A stretch of 64,000 nt of DNA. It comes from Bacteroidota bacterium. Its GTDB lineage: Bacteria; Bacteroidota; Bacteroidia; B-17B0; Aurantibacillaceae. The stretch lies in assembly GCA_013298715.1 (NCBI GenBank), contig JAAFIQ010000006.1, forward strand, positions 17,433-81,432. The letters are read 5' to 3'. The notes under the pieces are model-generated. The model saw nothing but the letters and a program-made list of their open reading frames with translations, was not told the DNA's origin and did no database searches. A program made the translations under genes and the position numbers. Below, piece after piece: positions 53,302 through 64,000 of the stretch. Positions within the stretch are counted from its first letter, which is position 1. Every line of letters begins with the position of its first letter.

Positions 53302-54906
53302 ATGTCAATTAATACTAAATACATTTTTGTAACCGGCGGCGTTACATCTTCTCTCGGAAAAGGAATTATATCTGCAAGTTTAGCTAAATTATTACAAGCA
53401 CGTGGCTATACTACCACCATCCAAAAGTTAGACCCATACATCAACGTTGACCCTGGTACACTAAACCCATACGAGCATGGGGAGTGTTATGTAACCGATG
53501 ATGGCGCCGAAACCGATTTGGATTTGGGTCATTACGAACGTTTTTTAAATACACCAACATCTCAAGCAAACAATGTTACTACAGGGCGCATTTACCAATC
53601 TGTTATTGAAAAAGAGCGCAAAGGTGAATTTTTAGGGAAAACCGTTCAGGTAATTCCGCATATAACGGATGAGATTAAAAACAGAATCAAGGCCCTTGGA
53701 AAAACAGGATTGTATCAATTTGTAATTACAGAAATTGGTGGCACCGTGGGCGATATAGAATCATTACCTTACATTGAAGCCGTGCGCCAATTAAAATGGG
53801 AATTTGAAAACGATTGTACTGTAATTCATTTAACGTTATTACCATATTTAGCAACCTCTGGCGAATTAAAAACAAAACCAACCCAGCACTCGGTAAAATT
53901 ATTGTTAGAGTACGGTGTGCAACCTGATGTACTCGTGTGCCGCAGCGAATACCCAGTAACAAAAGATATTAAAAAGAAACTTGCTTTGTTTTGCAATGTA
54001 GCTGCCGATTCTGTAATTGAAGCACTTGATGCCAGCACCATTTATGAGGTGCCACTATTAATGGAAAAAGAAAAGTTAGATTTAATTGTTCTTAAAAAGC
54101 TTGGTATTACTGCAAATGAAGGGTTAAAACTAGAGAATTGGAAAAACTTTTTAAATAAATTTCATAACCCTACAAAATCTGTAAAAATTGGTTTAATTGG
54201 TAAGTATGTAGAGTTGAAGGATTCTTACAAATCTATATCAGAGGCATTTATACACGCTGGTGCGCAAAACGATTGCAGAGTAGAGTTAGATTGGATACAC
54301 AGCGAAAGTTTAACTGAAGAAAATATTGATTCTAAACTTAAAAATTTAAAAGGTATTTTAGTAGCTCCAGGTTTTGGAAACCGTGGTATTGAAGGAAAAA
54401 TTAGTGCAATAAAATATGCGCGTGAAAATAAATTACCGTTTTTAGGAATATGCTTAGGCATGCAGTGCGCCGTAATTGAGTTTGCACGCCATGTTTTAAA
54501 TTTAAAAGATGCCCACAGCCGTGAAATGAATCCCGCTACCAGTAGCCCTGTGATTGATTTGTTAGAAAATCAAAAAAGTATTTCGCACATGGGCGGTACC
54601 ATGCGTTTGGGCGCTTATCCGTGCGAGTTAGAAGATGGAACTTTAGCCCGATCGATTTACGGTTCAAAAAATATTTTTGAAAGACACCGCCACCGTTATG
54701 AATTTAATAACGAATACAAAAAAGAGTTTGAAGATGCGGGTCTTGTTTTATCGGGCATAAATCCAAGGGCTGGTCTTGTAGAGATTATTGAAATTGCTGA
54801 TCACCCTTTCTTTATGGGCGTTCAGTTTCACCCTGAATATAAAAGCACGGTTGAAAATCCTCATCCGTTATTTGTAAGCTTTGTAAAGGCCGCATTAAGT
54901 GAATGA
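53302..54906 (+). CDS. pyrG: CTP synthase
   Basis: A 534-residue enzyme making CTP from UTP, ATP and glutamine. The synthase domain begins [26 protein letters not shown] and has the [39 protein letters not shown] motif. The class I amidotransferase domain carries the nucleophile C384 in [11 protein letters not shown] and the His-x-Glu FHPEYKS. Length is normal. Its stop overlaps the rimM start by four bases (ATGA), coupling the two genes. Confidence 0.97.
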   Translation: MSINTKYIFVTGGVTSSLGKGIISASLAKLLQARGYTTTIQKLDPYINVDPGTLNPYEHGECYVTDDGAETDLDLGHYERFLNTPTSQANNVTTGRIYQSVIEKERKGEFLGKTVQVIPHITDEIKNRIKALGKTGLYQFVITEIGGTVGDIESLPYIEAVRQLKWEFENDCTVIHLTLLPYLATSGELKTKPTQHSVKLLLEYGVQPDVLVCRSEYPVTKDIKKKLALFCNVAADSVIEALDASTIYEVPLLMEKEKLDLIVLKKLGITANEGLKLENWKNFLNKFHNPTKSVKIGLIGKYVELKDSYKSISEAFIHAGAQNDCRVELDWIHSESLTEENIDSKLKNLKGILVAPGFGNRGIEGKISAIKYARENKLPFLGICLGMQCAVIEFARHVLNLKDAHSREMNPATSSPVIDLLENQKSISHMGGTMRLGAYPCELEDGTLARSIYGSKNIFERHRHRYEFNNEYKKEFEDAGLVLSGINPRAGLVEIIEIADHPFFMGVQFHPEYKSTVENPHPLFVSFVKAALSE

Positions 54907-55394
54907 ATTTAGCCGAAATTGGATATTTTAGTAAGACACACGGTATAAAAGGGGAGCTGCATCTTAACATTCAACAAAATTTTGATGAAAGCCTTTTAGA
55001 TGCTGTTTTTATTGATACAATTTTAGGTAAAGAACCACACTTTATTTTAAGTACAAAGGAAAGTAAAAACGGTATAATTTTACAATTAGAAGACGTTGAA
55101 AGCATTGAGCATGCAAAAAAATTAATTGGCAAAAAGGTTTTTGTAAACGCTGAATTGATTATTGAAACAGACAATGAAAGCTTTTTAGGTTTTGAATTAA
55201 TTGATGAAAAGTACGGAAGCTTAGGGTTAATAAAGGAGCTAACCGACAACGGACAGCAACTTTTAGCCACTATTGATTTTAGAAGTAAAGAGATAATCTT
55301 GCCTTTGGTTGATGAATTTATAATAAGCATCAAAGAAAATGAAAAAGTGATTAATTACAGAGCTCCAGAAGGGTTAATTGACTTGTATTTATAG
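54903..55394 (+). CDS. rimM: 16S rRNA processing/ribosome maturation factor RimM
   Basis: A 163-residue protein that helps mature the 30S subunit by binding S19. The N-terminal beta-barrel has [16 protein letters not shown], and the PRC-barrel half has [21 protein letters not shown] and the C-terminal EGLIDLYL. Overall length and order are typical. It overlaps pyrG by four bases. In many genomes rimM sits with rpsP and trmD, so the pyrG pairing here is a local arrangement. Confidence 0.9.
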   Translation: MNLAEIGYFSKTHGIKGELHLNIQQNFDESLLDAVFIDTILGKEPHFILSTKESKNGIILQLEDVESIEHAKKLIGKKVFVNAELIIETDNESFLGFELIDEKYGSLGLIKELTDNGQQLLATIDFRSKEIILPLVDEFIISIKENEKVINYRAPEGLIDLYL

Positions 55395-55420
55395 CGTTTT
55401 GTTTGTTAATTTAGAGCTTA

Positions 55421-56884
55421 ATGAATTTAAAAAAAAATAACTATTTATTGCCTTCCCTTTTTGTTGTTTTTAATATCCTTCTCAAATCGCTTTATTTAAC
55501 TACGCAACCAATTTGCGTAGATGAGCCCTTCTCTATCTATCATGCACAATTTGATTTTGTTCATCTTATAACTTATTTAAAAAATTATAATAATCCACCA
55601 CTATTTGAAATTATACTCCATTGTTGGATTAAACTATTTGGAATAAGCGCTTCTAGTGTGCGTGTTTTACCCATGTTGTTCAGTTCGGCAACGGTGTTTT
55701 TTATTTACTTAATTGGAGTAAATTTTTTCAGTAAACGTGTTGCGGTTTTATCATCGTTACTTTTTACTTTATCTACTCTAAACGCTTGGTTTGCTCACGA
55801 TTGCAGGGTTTATAGCTTGTTTGTGTTACTAAGTGTTATTTCTATTTATCTTTTTTTTAAATTATTGAATTTGGGTAAAACATTTACTGCTTTGAACGTT
55901 TTGACTTTTACTACTGTAAAAGTGCTTTTGGTGTATGGGCATTACTTTGGCTTTTTTGTTTGGGCAATTGAGTTTTTAATTATCTGTTTGTTTTTTTTAA
56001 AGTCAAGACAGGTATTAATAAAATATGGTATTTCTATTATTTTTAGTTTAGCGGCTTACTCACCTCAACTACTTGTCTTATGGCAACGCGCTACTTTATC
56101 AGTAAGTAATGGTACATGGGTACAACCACCAAACGGGTTAGAAAGCATTTATAATATGTTGTGGCGCTTTTGTAATGAACCAGTACCAACAGTGCTTTGT
56201 ATTTTATTGCTCGTGGCTTGCGTTGCTATTTACTTTATAAAACGTAAAACTGAGCAATTGAATCCATATTCAAAATATACGATTATTTGGTTTGTTGTTC
56301 CATTCCTCTTTATGTTTTTTGTTTCATACAAAGTTCCAATGTTTATTGATAGGTACTTGCTTTATTTGAGTCCGGCATTTTACATTTTGCTAGCAATAGG
56401 TATCAGTTATTTATTTTCTAGTAAAAAAATAATTCATTTAGGTTTTATCAGTGTTACAACCTTATTCCTGTTTAGTTTCAATTTGAATCCAAGTAAAACA
56501 AGAGAAAATTTACCGACTATAGTAGAATATATTAAGCAAAAAAAAACGGATAAAACCCTTGTTATTGCTTGTGGTTACGACTTTATATTAAATTTTGCAT
56601 ATTATTACAATCGTAATTATTTTAAAATTAAAAACCAAACAACTGAATACCATGAATTGGAACTAGCGCTACAAAAGGAATCTATTTATTTCACAAATAT
56701 ATTTACTACGGAAATTTCTGATAAAATAATTAATTATGAAAACATTTTATATTTGGATGCAAGCGCTGATTTTATGTCGCCAAACAATGGAATTAAGGAT
56801 AGATTAATGAAAGAGCATGAGTTTTTAGAGAAAGATACTTACTCTGATATATTTACCATTTACAGATTTAATTTAAAAAAATAG
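55421..56884 (+). CDS. Family 39-type membrane glycosyltransferase (PMT/ArnT-like)
   Basis: A 487-residue integral membrane enzyme with ten or more membrane segments. The GT-C signature Asp-Glu is present in VDEPFSIYHAQF in the first periplasmic loop, followed by NNPPLFEIILHCWIKLFG, a family hallmark, and SVRVLPMLFSSATVFFIYLIG. It transfers a sugar from a polyprenyl-phosphate donor to protein or lipid on the periplasmic side. Acceptor unknown. It starts 27 bases after rimM and may be cotranscribed. Confidence 0.88.
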   Translation: MNLKKNNYLLPSLFVVFNILLKSLYLTTQPICVDEPFSIYHAQFDFVHLITYLKNYNNPPLFEIILHCWIKLFGISASSVRVLPMLFSSATVFFIYLIGVNFFSKRVAVLSSLLFTLSTLNAWFAHDCRVYSLFVLLSVISIYLFFKLLNLGKTFTALNVLTFTTVKVLLVYGHYFGFFVWAIEFLIICLFFLKSRQVLIKYGISIIFSLAAYSPQLLVLWQRATLSVSNGTWVQPPNGLESIYNMLWRFCNEPVPTVLCILLLVACVAIYFIKRKTEQLNPYSKYTIIWFVVPFLFMFFVSYKVPMFIDRYLLYLSPAFYILLAIGISYLFSSKKIIHLGFISVTTLFLFSFNLNPSKTRENLPTIVEYIKQKKTDKTLVIACGYDFILNFAYYYNRNYFKIKNQTTEYHELELALQKESIYFTNIFTTEISDKIINYENILYLDASADFMSPNNGIKDRLMKEHEFLEKDTYSDIFTIYRFNLKK

Positions 56885-57168
56885 TAAATACGAGTTGCTT
56901 GAAATATCACTTGTATGTAACACTCAGCTAGAAAATTTTTAATCCAACAAAATCTACAAATATCTTATAGAGGTTCTCGTGAGGTGGTTAATTGTAATTG
57001 GCTTAGCTAGAAATTAACCCTAAATAAAAAATAGCTTCGCATATAAAGGACTACCTGATAAATACAATTGTTATCAATAAGCAGAACACTAAATACGCGA
57101 TTGCTTTTGCAGAGCTGTTTTGATTTTTGAACCAACTGGTTAATAATGAAAAAAAGTATTAAACGTTT

Positions 57169-59124
57169 TTATTTACCTCCCCAAATAGATTCTTTATCAA
57201 TTACAATTTCTATTTTCGTGTGCTCGCCAATTCTGATGTCAAAATTAACTTTAGCTGTTATTTCATTAGCCCTTTGTAGTATGTTATTTAATCCGTAACC
57301 GCGTTCCACAGTTGTTAAATCAAATCCTTCACCATCATCTTGCAACATTATTGAAAATTCGTTATTATTAAAATTATCTATATAAAAATTCTTAGCATTA
57401 GAATGTTTTGCCGCATTATTAATTATTTCCTGTACCATTCTATAAAGACTAAGCGTGCTTTCAGGACGAAGATTTACTTCGCTTATCGCATTTTTAAAAT
57501 GAATAGTAATTTGTTTATGTTTAAAAGTTCTATCTGCAAATTCTTTAATTTTAATACCGAATTGCACTGCTGAAATTTTTTCTTCACTAACCGTCCAAAT
57601 AGTATCACGCATTAAGGTAGATGCTTTTCTAACCTGATCCGAAATCTGTTCAAGATTTTCTTTCTCTTTTTTTCTTTCTATACCATAAGCTGTAATATCT
57701 ATAGCAGAACTAATGATGGTTAACTCTGCGCCCATGTTATCGTGCAAATCTTTTGCAATACGTGCTCTTTCATTTTGAATTTGTTTTTGAAAATTTATCT
57801 CTGTTTTTTTTCTATTAATATTATTTCGTTGTAAAATAAAAGTAAACACCAAAGCTAACATTAAGATGACTGAGATTAAAATAAGTATGTAAGTGTTACG
57901 TTTATTAATATCTAATTGAGTTTCATTTAGCTTATTTTTTTGAACTAAAATAGTATTTTCTTTTTGTTGTAAATTGTATTGTGTTTGAAGCTCGCCTAGT
58001 TTGTTTTGTGTTTCTTCATTATAAATACTGTCGCTAAAAACTTGGTACTTTTCTAAGTAAAAATTAGCTTTTTCATAATTTTGTTTTAAACGTTCTAAAT
58101 CATACAATCCAAAATAAGCCAATTTTTGCCAAGGCAAACTTTTAATTTCTTGAGCTTGTGTAAGGCCAAGATTTAAAAACACTTCAGCCTCTTTAAATCT
58201 TTTTAAATCAGCATAAGTGTTACCAATGTTGATATTAATTACAGAGCTTCCGTTTAACGAACCAATTTTATCATAAACCGCTTTTGCTTTTAAATAGTAA
58301 TTTAACCCTCTCTCCGTATTTCCTAGCTTTCGCTCGGCAACTCCAAGCGACTGATAAATTTGAGACAAATATTCTTCTTTACAATATTTTTCACAAATTG
58401 GAATTAATTCATTAAAAATTTTAATGGCTTCTGCAACACCACCTAACTTTTTTACTGCGATTGCATAATTACCTTTTGCTGTAACATAACCTTCATAATC
58501 TTTAAGTTGTAAAGCAGCTTCGGCCGACTGCGAATAATTTATTTTGGCTTCTTCAAGTTGATTATTTCTTTCGTAAATACTTCCAATATTATTTTGCAAT
58601 TTAGCGACCTCCATAAGTGCGTCTCCTTTTTTAAAAAGTTCTAACGCAATTAAATTTTTTTCAAGACTTATTCCATACTTTCCTTTCTCATAGTAACCTA
58701 ACGCTACTTTACTCATACTGGCGCCAGCATCACGCCATTTATTTTTTGCCAATCGTACTTTATATGCTTGTTCTGCCAAAAAAATACAACTATCAAAATT
58801 TCCTTTATAAAAATAACTAAGCGCTACATCATTCTTACAAGATGCAAGAAGCAAACTATCCCTAAGTTGCTGAGCTAAAGTTATCGCGCGATTGCCATAC
58901 AGAATAGATTGATCAATATCTGAGGTTGAAGTGTAGTAGCATAAATCAGCAAGTGCCGCTACTTTGGCTTTTCCAGATAAAGTAGGAAGTATTTTTGCAT
59001 TGGAATCAATAAGTTTACTTAATTCGGCACTTTTGTTTTGCGAATGAATACATGTATTAAGTAATAAAAAAATACTTAATAAAATATGTTTTGAATAAAG
59101 TTTTATTTTTTTCAATAAAATCAA
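57169..59124 (-). CDS. TPR-containing sensor histidine kinase (NarX/DesK type)
   Basis: A 651-residue sensor. An N-terminal hydrophobic segment (signal anchor) precedes about seven TPR repeats (residues ~60-370) in the periplasm. A membrane helix at about residues 410-430 follows, then a coiled coil, a HisKA_3 dimerisation domain with H461 in AKDLHDNMGAEL, and a HATPase with NNAAKHSN (N box) and DDGEGFD (G1). TPRs in the sensor suggest that it detects a peptide or protein. The response regulator gene lies 12 bases upstream in the same operon. Confidence 0.9.
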   Translation of the reverse strand: MILLKKIKLYSKHILLSIFLLLNTCIHSQNKSAELSKLIDSNAKILPTLSGKAKVAALADLCYYTSTSDIDQSILYGNRAITLAQQLRDSLLLASCKNDVALSYFYKGNFDSCIFLAEQAYKVRLAKNKWRDAGASMSKVALGYYEKGKYGISLEKNLIALELFKKGDALMEVAKLQNNIGSIYERNNQLEEAKINYSQSAEAALQLKDYEGYVTAKGNYAIAVKKLGGVAEAIKIFNELIPICEKYCKEEYLSQIYQSLGVAERKLGNTERGLNYYLKAKAVYDKIGSLNGSSVININIGNTYADLKRFKEAEVFLNLGLTQAQEIKSLPWQKLAYFGLYDLERLKQNYEKANFYLEKYQVFSDSIYNEETQNKLGELQTQYNLQQKENTILVQKNKLNETQLDINKRNTYILILISVILMLALVFTFILQRNNINRKKTEINFQKQIQNERARIAKDLHDNMGAELTIISSAIDITAYGIERKKEKENLEQISDQVRKASTLMRDTIWTVSEEKISAVQFGIKIKEFADRTFKHKQITIHFKNAISEVNLRPESTLSLYRMVQEIINNAAKHSNAKNFYIDNFNNNEFSIMLQDDGEGFDLTTVERGYGLNNILQRANEITAKVNFDIRIGEHTKIEIVIDKESIWGGK

Positions 59125-59136
59125 TTTTAAATTTAG

Positions 59137-59784
59137 TCAAAGTAAACCTTCACTTTGTGCTTTATTTACAGCTTCTAATTTACTATGTACATTTAATTTT
59201 TTATATATATTTTCAAGGTGTTTTCTAACAGTGCCAAAGCTAATGCCTGACTTATCAGCCACTTGCTCATAACTTAAGCCTTTCGCAATCAGTTCAAGCA
59301 TTTCTATTTCTCGTTTTGTTAAAACGGTGTCAACAGGTATTGTTTGTTTTGGCTTAATTGTGGCGTTTTTGATAAGGTTAAGCGATTTAATTGCCATGCC
59401 TGCGCTCATGGCACTTCCCCCCTCCATTGTTTCAAATATAGCGCGATGTATTTTCTCTGGTTTTTCATCTTTTAACAAGTAACCTTTGGCACCGGCGCAA
59501 ATGGCTTTAAATAAATTTGTTTCATCATCAAAAACTGTACACATCAAAATTTTTACACCTGTGCTTCTTTCCAAAATTTTCTCGGTAGCCTCTATGCCAT
59601 CCATTTCAGGCATTTCAATATCCATAATAATAACATCCACTTCAAGACCCTGCATTATGGCATGTAGAATTTCTTTTCCGTTAGCAAACTCTTTTACAAC
59701 CATCATATCTTTTGATAAATGTATTTTATTAACGATAGTTGATCTAACCGTTTTTATATCATCTACAACTGCAACTTTTATCAT
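59137..59784 (-). CDS. LuxR/NarL-family response regulator
   Basis: A 215-residue regulator. The receiver domain has the acidic pocket VAVVDD, phospho-acceptor D55 in VIIMDIEMPEMDG and the conserved Lys in GYLLKDEKP. The C-terminal helix-turn-helix is LuxR type (LTKREIEMLELIAKGLSYEQVADKSGISFGTVRKHLENIYKKL). It is first in the operon with the TPR sensor kinase, 12 bases apart, so the pair is almost certainly cognate. Target genes are not indicated. Confidence 0.93.
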   Translation of the reverse strand: MIKVAVVDDIKTVRSTIVNKIHLSKDMMVVKEFANGKEILHAIMQGLEVDVIIMDIEMPEMDGIEATEKILERSTGVKILMCTVFDDETNLFKAICAGAKGYLLKDEKPEKIHRAIFETMEGGSAMSAGMAIKSLNLIKNATIKPKQTIPVDTVLTKREIEMLELIAKGLSYEQVADKSGISFGTVRKHLENIYKKLNVHSKLEAVNKAQSEGLL

Positions 59785-59834
59785 GTTCTGAATTTGAAAT
59801 TAATAAATTTTCTTTGTTTTTTAAACATAAATAA

Positions 59835-59857
59835 AAATGGCGATAGAATCGCCATTT
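59835..59857 (-). terminator. Rho-independent terminator after the T9SS beta-propeller gene
   Basis: AAATGGCGAT (59835-59844) pairs with ATCGCCATTT (59848-59857) over a 3-base loop, and in the minus direction is followed by a T-rich run. It lies 22 bases past the stop of the 59880 gene and isolates the two-component operon from it. Confidence 0.88.
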
Positions 59858-59879
59858 AAGATATATGCTTGATTTGCGA

Positions 59880-62126
59880 TTATTGAATCACAAGTTTTGC
59901 CGTTCTTATGGCTTCATCTTTTCCTGTAACTCGCACAATGTACATGCCAGAGTTTAATCCTTCAATAGAAAAATAGTTTTCTTTTGTAGTAATTGATTTT
60001 ACTAACTGTCCACTTAAATTAATAATTGAAATTTGAACTTCTGATTCTGTATTTATAAACGAAATTATTTGTTGATTTTGTGATGGGTTTGGGAACAAAT
60101 TTAAATTGTTTTTTTGGTTTTTAAAATCTAACTCTGTAATGCTTGCTGTGGTTGAATTTCCAGATGCGTTTGCATTAATAAATACACCTTTACTAGCTAA
60201 TCCACTACCGCATAAATTATCTGAAACTAAAGCCATGTATTGAGCAGGATTAAAAAATATCATTTTATAAACTCTATTTCCTAGAGTGTTAATAGGCCTT
60301 GAAAAATTTGTACTCACTAAACTCCAAGTTGCACCTTGGTTATAAGAAATGTGATAAAAATTTGTTTGATTATTTACTGGATTACCAGAGCCACTTATGA
60401 TTAGAGTATCTGTTCCAAAATTTTGTAAAACGCCGTACTTAGGATCGTAGGTTCTTACACCAGCAGATGGTGTAGGAATTGTAGAAATTGTATTTGCTGT
60501 TACCCATCCGTCCGTTGTTTTATAAACAATAGTTTCATTATTAGTTGGGTTTCTTGTTAGTAAGTAGCCTATGTTATCATTAACCATGTGTACATCTACA
60601 ATATCTTGTGCCACATTTACACTTATCGAACCTGTTAATGTTCTGGCATTACTGCTGTTAATATCGTAAAATTCAAAGCCAGATAAGGTGAAAGAAGGTT
60701 GAGAAAATAAAGGCGCAACATCTACGATTTTATTACTTACGGGTTTAATACTTTGAAAATGCCCATTTCCAACAGTAGTGTTTAAAAAAGTAAACGTATT
60801 TGCTGCATCGCCAGACATATAAGCTGAACCTACGGCTGTTACAACGATAAGTGATTTGTCGTTCGATACACAAATTTTTCGCGGTATATTATTAAAGGTA
60901 GATGTGATTTTTTGTGTCCACGTTTGTCCTTGATTGGTACTAACATAAATTTGCCCCTTTCTATCTGAGGCAATAAATTTATTTATATCAACTGCTTTAA
61001 CAGACATTATATCTTCATTTGGTGTAATTTTATTTGAAGGAAAACTAAAGCTATGTCCTCTATTTGTTGAGTAACCAAACCCACCTTGCGAAAAACCTGC
61101 TAAAACAATATCACCTGTGTGCGATAAATCCCATGGTTTTAATGACGAGGCTTTTAATACATCTTGCCAACTACTCCCAATTGCACTTCTATAATTTGGA
61201 TTTAGAAAGAAATTCTGTTCGTTAGCGAAGAGTCCATCACCGGGATTATAGAAAGGTAAGTTTGTGTAAGTTGTCCAGCTTGTGCCAGAGTTGTTTGAAT
61301 AGTAAATGTTATATGGCATAAATTTATCAATAATCATAATTTCGCGGGCATTTTTAGCTGCAATTTCTCCAACGGCATTTGAGGTAGTTGGTAGAGCAAT
61401 AACACTCCAAGTTGTGCCACCATCAAATGAGCGGTGTAATTGATTTGCTTGAACCAAAATTGTATCATCATTTAACGTTAAAATTGCTGGCTTTACTGGG
61501 AAAGCTGCATTAAACGTATATGTGCTATTAACTGATGAATAGCTTGAACCTCCGTTTGTTGAAGCCTTCAAAAGATTATTATGCAAAGTATAAACTTTGT
61601 TTTTTGATTTATAAAGAACAGGTGGAATGAAGGCATTGGCTTCAATTAAGGTATTGTTCCATGTTGTTCCGTTATTTGAAAATACATAAGTGTAGGTACA
61701 TGCCCCACAGCCTGGCACACTTCTGTAACCATAATAACCAAATTTAGTAGCTGAAAGTGCAAAAATAGTATTGGTTTGGGCTGTTGTAGTTTGCCAAAAA
61801 TTATTAGTATAAAATGAAACTAAGCTACCCGAAGTTACAGCTAAGCCTTCGTTTAAATTTTTCATAATAATACTAGTAACATTAACATTACTAAAAGTAA
61901 ATGCAGTTGAGTACGAAGTAATACTCCAACGTTCACTGTTAATATTAACTATACCAATTGCATTATTGGTGCTGGTATTTGCCATTCTTAAAGGAACAAT
62001 AAGTGTATCGTTATTGTATTTATAACCTCGTAAAGGCTGCCCTTCGTGGTATTGAAAGTGTAAACTTCCGTTTTGCGAAATTGATAATTTTGTAATTAAT
62101 ACAAAAAGTAGTAGTAATTTTTTCAT
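59880..62126 (-). CDS. Secreted beta-propeller protein with T9SS type A sorting domain
   Basis: A 748-residue exported protein. I chose the ATG at 62126 (MKKLLLLFVLITKLSISQ signal), rejecting the ATG at 62207, which puts 27 hydrophilic residues before it. The body has many Asp-box-like turns (STNGGSSYS, SFDGGTTW, SNNSGTSWT, STNQGQTW, YNQGATWS), indicating a large beta-propeller of the sortilin/YCF48 type. The C-terminus is a T9SS type A sorting domain (LFPNPSQNQQIISF, then LNSGMYIVRVTGKDE). Surface location is well supported; ligand unknown. Confidence 0.85.
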   Translation of the reverse strand: MKKLLLLFVLITKLSISQNGSLHFQYHEGQPLRGYKYNNDTLIVPLRMANTSTNNAIGIVNINSERWSITSYSTAFTFSNVNVTSIIMKNLNEGLAVTSGSLVSFYTNNFWQTTTAQTNTIFALSATKFGYYGYRSVPGCGACTYTYVFSNNGTTWNNTLIEANAFIPPVLYKSKNKVYTLHNNLLKASTNGGSSYSSVNSTYTFNAAFPVKPAILTLNDDTILVQANQLHRSFDGGTTWSVIALPTTSNAVGEIAAKNAREIMIIDKFMPYNIYYSNNSGTSWTTYTNLPFYNPGDGLFANEQNFFLNPNYRSAIGSSWQDVLKASSLKPWDLSHTGDIVLAGFSQGGFGYSTNRGHSFSFPSNKITPNEDIMSVKAVDINKFIASDRKGQIYVSTNQGQTWTQKITSTFNNIPRKICVSNDKSLIVVTAVGSAYMSGDAANTFTFLNTTVGNGHFQSIKPVSNKIVDVAPLFSQPSFTLSGFEFYDINSSNARTLTGSISVNVAQDIVDVHMVNDNIGYLLTRNPTNNETIVYKTTDGWVTANTISTIPTPSAGVRTYDPKYGVLQNFGTDTLIISGSGNPVNNQTNFYHISYNQGATWSLVSTNFSRPINTLGNRVYKMIFFNPAQYMALVSDNLCGSGLASKGVFINANASGNSTTASITELDFKNQKNNLNLFPNPSQNQQIISFINTESEVQISIINLSGQLVKSITTKENYFSIEGLNSGMYIVRVTGKDEAIRTAKLVIQ

Positions 62127-62141
62127 AATATAAATTTTTGT

Positions 62142-62149
62142 CAAAGCTA
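62142..62149 (-). promoter_or_regulatory. -7 promoter element of the T9SS beta-propeller gene
   Basis: TAGCTTTG on the minus strand matches TAnnTTTG and lies 15 bases before the chosen ATG at 62126, supporting that start over 62207. No good -33 TTG is seen at 18-21 bases. Confidence 0.5.
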
Positions 62150-62301
62150 GTAATGACATGTGTTTAAAAAAATACGCAGAACTACGTATTTTATAAATTA
62201 ATCTCAATTATAATTTTTTTCAAGTCCAATCCCTTGTTATTTCTCATTTATACTTCATATTGGTATAATATTTGGATTTGGTATAAGACTAAAGAAAACG
62301 A

Positions 62302-62328
62302 AAAAGCCCCACAGAATGTGAGGCTTTT
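62302..62328 (-). terminator. Rho-independent terminator after atpC
   Basis: AAAAGCCCCACA (62302-62313) and TGTGAGGCTTTT (62317-62328) pair with one mismatch over a 3-base loop and run into T-rich sequence in the minus direction. It follows the atpC stop by 21 bases and ends the atpD-atpC transcript. Confidence 0.88.
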
Positions 62329-62349
62329 ATTTTAAAAAAATATTTTTTA

Positions 62350-62586
62350 TTACTCGGCTAACACAATTACTTTATTGTTATTTACCTCTACAACACCGCC
62401 GTTTACAGCAAACTCCAATTTGTTATTGTTGTCTTCAATTAGTTCTACTTTACCTTTTTTTAAAGTAGCAATCATAGCTGCGTGGTTATTTAAAACACCA
62501 AAGCTACCTTCACTACCAGGAAAAGTGGCAGATTTTACTTTACCTTCAAACAATTTTTTATCGGGGGTGATGATTTCTAAATTCAT
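62350..62586 (-). CDS. atpC: F1Fo ATP synthase epsilon subunit, short form
   Basis: A 78-residue subunit consisting of the N-terminal beta-sandwich only (MNLEIITPDKKLFEGKVKSA; GSFGVLNNHAAMIATLKKGK). The C-terminal helical hairpin that inhibits the enzyme in other bacteria is missing, as is usual in Bacteroidota, so it is not a truncation. It follows atpD by 69 bases, in which a hairpin lies. It connects the central stalk to the ring. Confidence 0.93.
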   Translation of the reverse strand: MNLEIITPDKKLFEGKVKSATFPGSEGSFGVLNNHAAMIATLKKGKVELIEDNNNKLEFAVNGGVVEVNNNKVIVLAE

Positions 62587-62610
62587 TTTTGAAATTTAAG
62601 ATTTGAGAAA

Positions 62611-62646
62611 TTAGATTTAAGATTTAATCCATAATCTTAAATCTAA
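62611..62646 (-). repeat. Inverted repeat between atpD and atpC
   Basis: TTAGATTTAAGATT (62611-62624) pairs perfectly with AATCTTAAATCTAA (62633-62646) over an 8-base loop, in the 69-base atpD-atpC spacer. The flanks carry related AT-rich direct repeats (TTTAAGATTT at about 62595 and 62616). It lacks a T-run, so I do not call it a terminator. Confidence 0.7.
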
Positions 62647-62655
62647 AATCTTATT

Positions 62656-64000
<1,345 letters not shown>

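Overview
The window is AT-rich chromosomal DNA from a member of the Bacteroidota (class Bacteroidia). I cannot place it to order or genus from sequence alone. The evidence is four secreted proteins with type IX secretion (T9SS) type A C-terminal sorting domains, Bacteroidota-style promoters (TTTG, about 19 bases, then TAnnTTTG), no obvious Shine-Dalgarno sequences, an OstA-like/LptF outer-membrane locus, a paired DUF1800/DUF1501 locus, and a short 78-residue ATP synthase epsilon subunit. I found no rRNA, tRNA, CRISPR array, transposase or integrase.

Layout. 0-6.4 kb: an RND multidrug efflux operon on the minus strand (TetR regulator, TolC, adaptor, pump), with a palindromic candidate operator inside the regulator's own promoter. 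6.5-14.3 kb: M23 peptidase, a RelE/ParE-type toxin-antitoxin pair, a lipoprotein, a membrane protein coupled to a tandem-thioredoxin protein, a T9SS cargo protein, YceD with ribosomal protein L32, a YiiX-like peptidase and a pRiA4b ORF-3-like protein. 14.3-22.3 kb: a glycosyltransferase, then a tightly overlapping operon lptF, GT4, GT2, OstA-like, beta-propeller/LolA-like, probably concerned with outer-membrane glycolipid. 22.3-36.3 kb: DUF1501/DUF1800, thioredoxin, fasciclin protein, glycosyltransferase, DUF2071, a dicarboxylate symporter, RluD-like/T9SS/PASTA genes, M28 peptidase, thymidine kinase and a metallophosphoesterase. 36.4-42.0 kb: an 1877-residue alpha-2-macroglobulin with an intact thioester motif. 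42.1-47.7 kb: a glycan cluster (three glycosyltransferases, a methyltransferase-like protein, a FemAB/GNAT protein and a deacetylase-like protein). 47.8-56.9 kb: sialidase-like T9SS protein, methylmalonyl-CoA mutase, a small accessory island, CTP synthase, RimM and a GT39 enzyme. 57.2-64 kb: a two-component system, a T9SS beta-propeller protein, and atpC/atpD.

The most unusual region is 51.5-53.2 kb. The last ~72 bases of the methylmalonyl-CoA mutase gene are repeated, about 93% identical by my hand alignment, just before pyrG. Between the two copies lies an accessory island: a GNAT-like gene broken by two single-base deletions, a 49-codon gene, a DUF6934 gene, and a 53-codon gene with its own strong promoter. 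This looks like insertion of a cassette at the 3' end of a housekeeping gene, with the gene end duplicated. The two pairs, each a larger gene followed by a ~50-codon gene, resemble undescribed toxin-antitoxin-like modules; that functional reading is inference.
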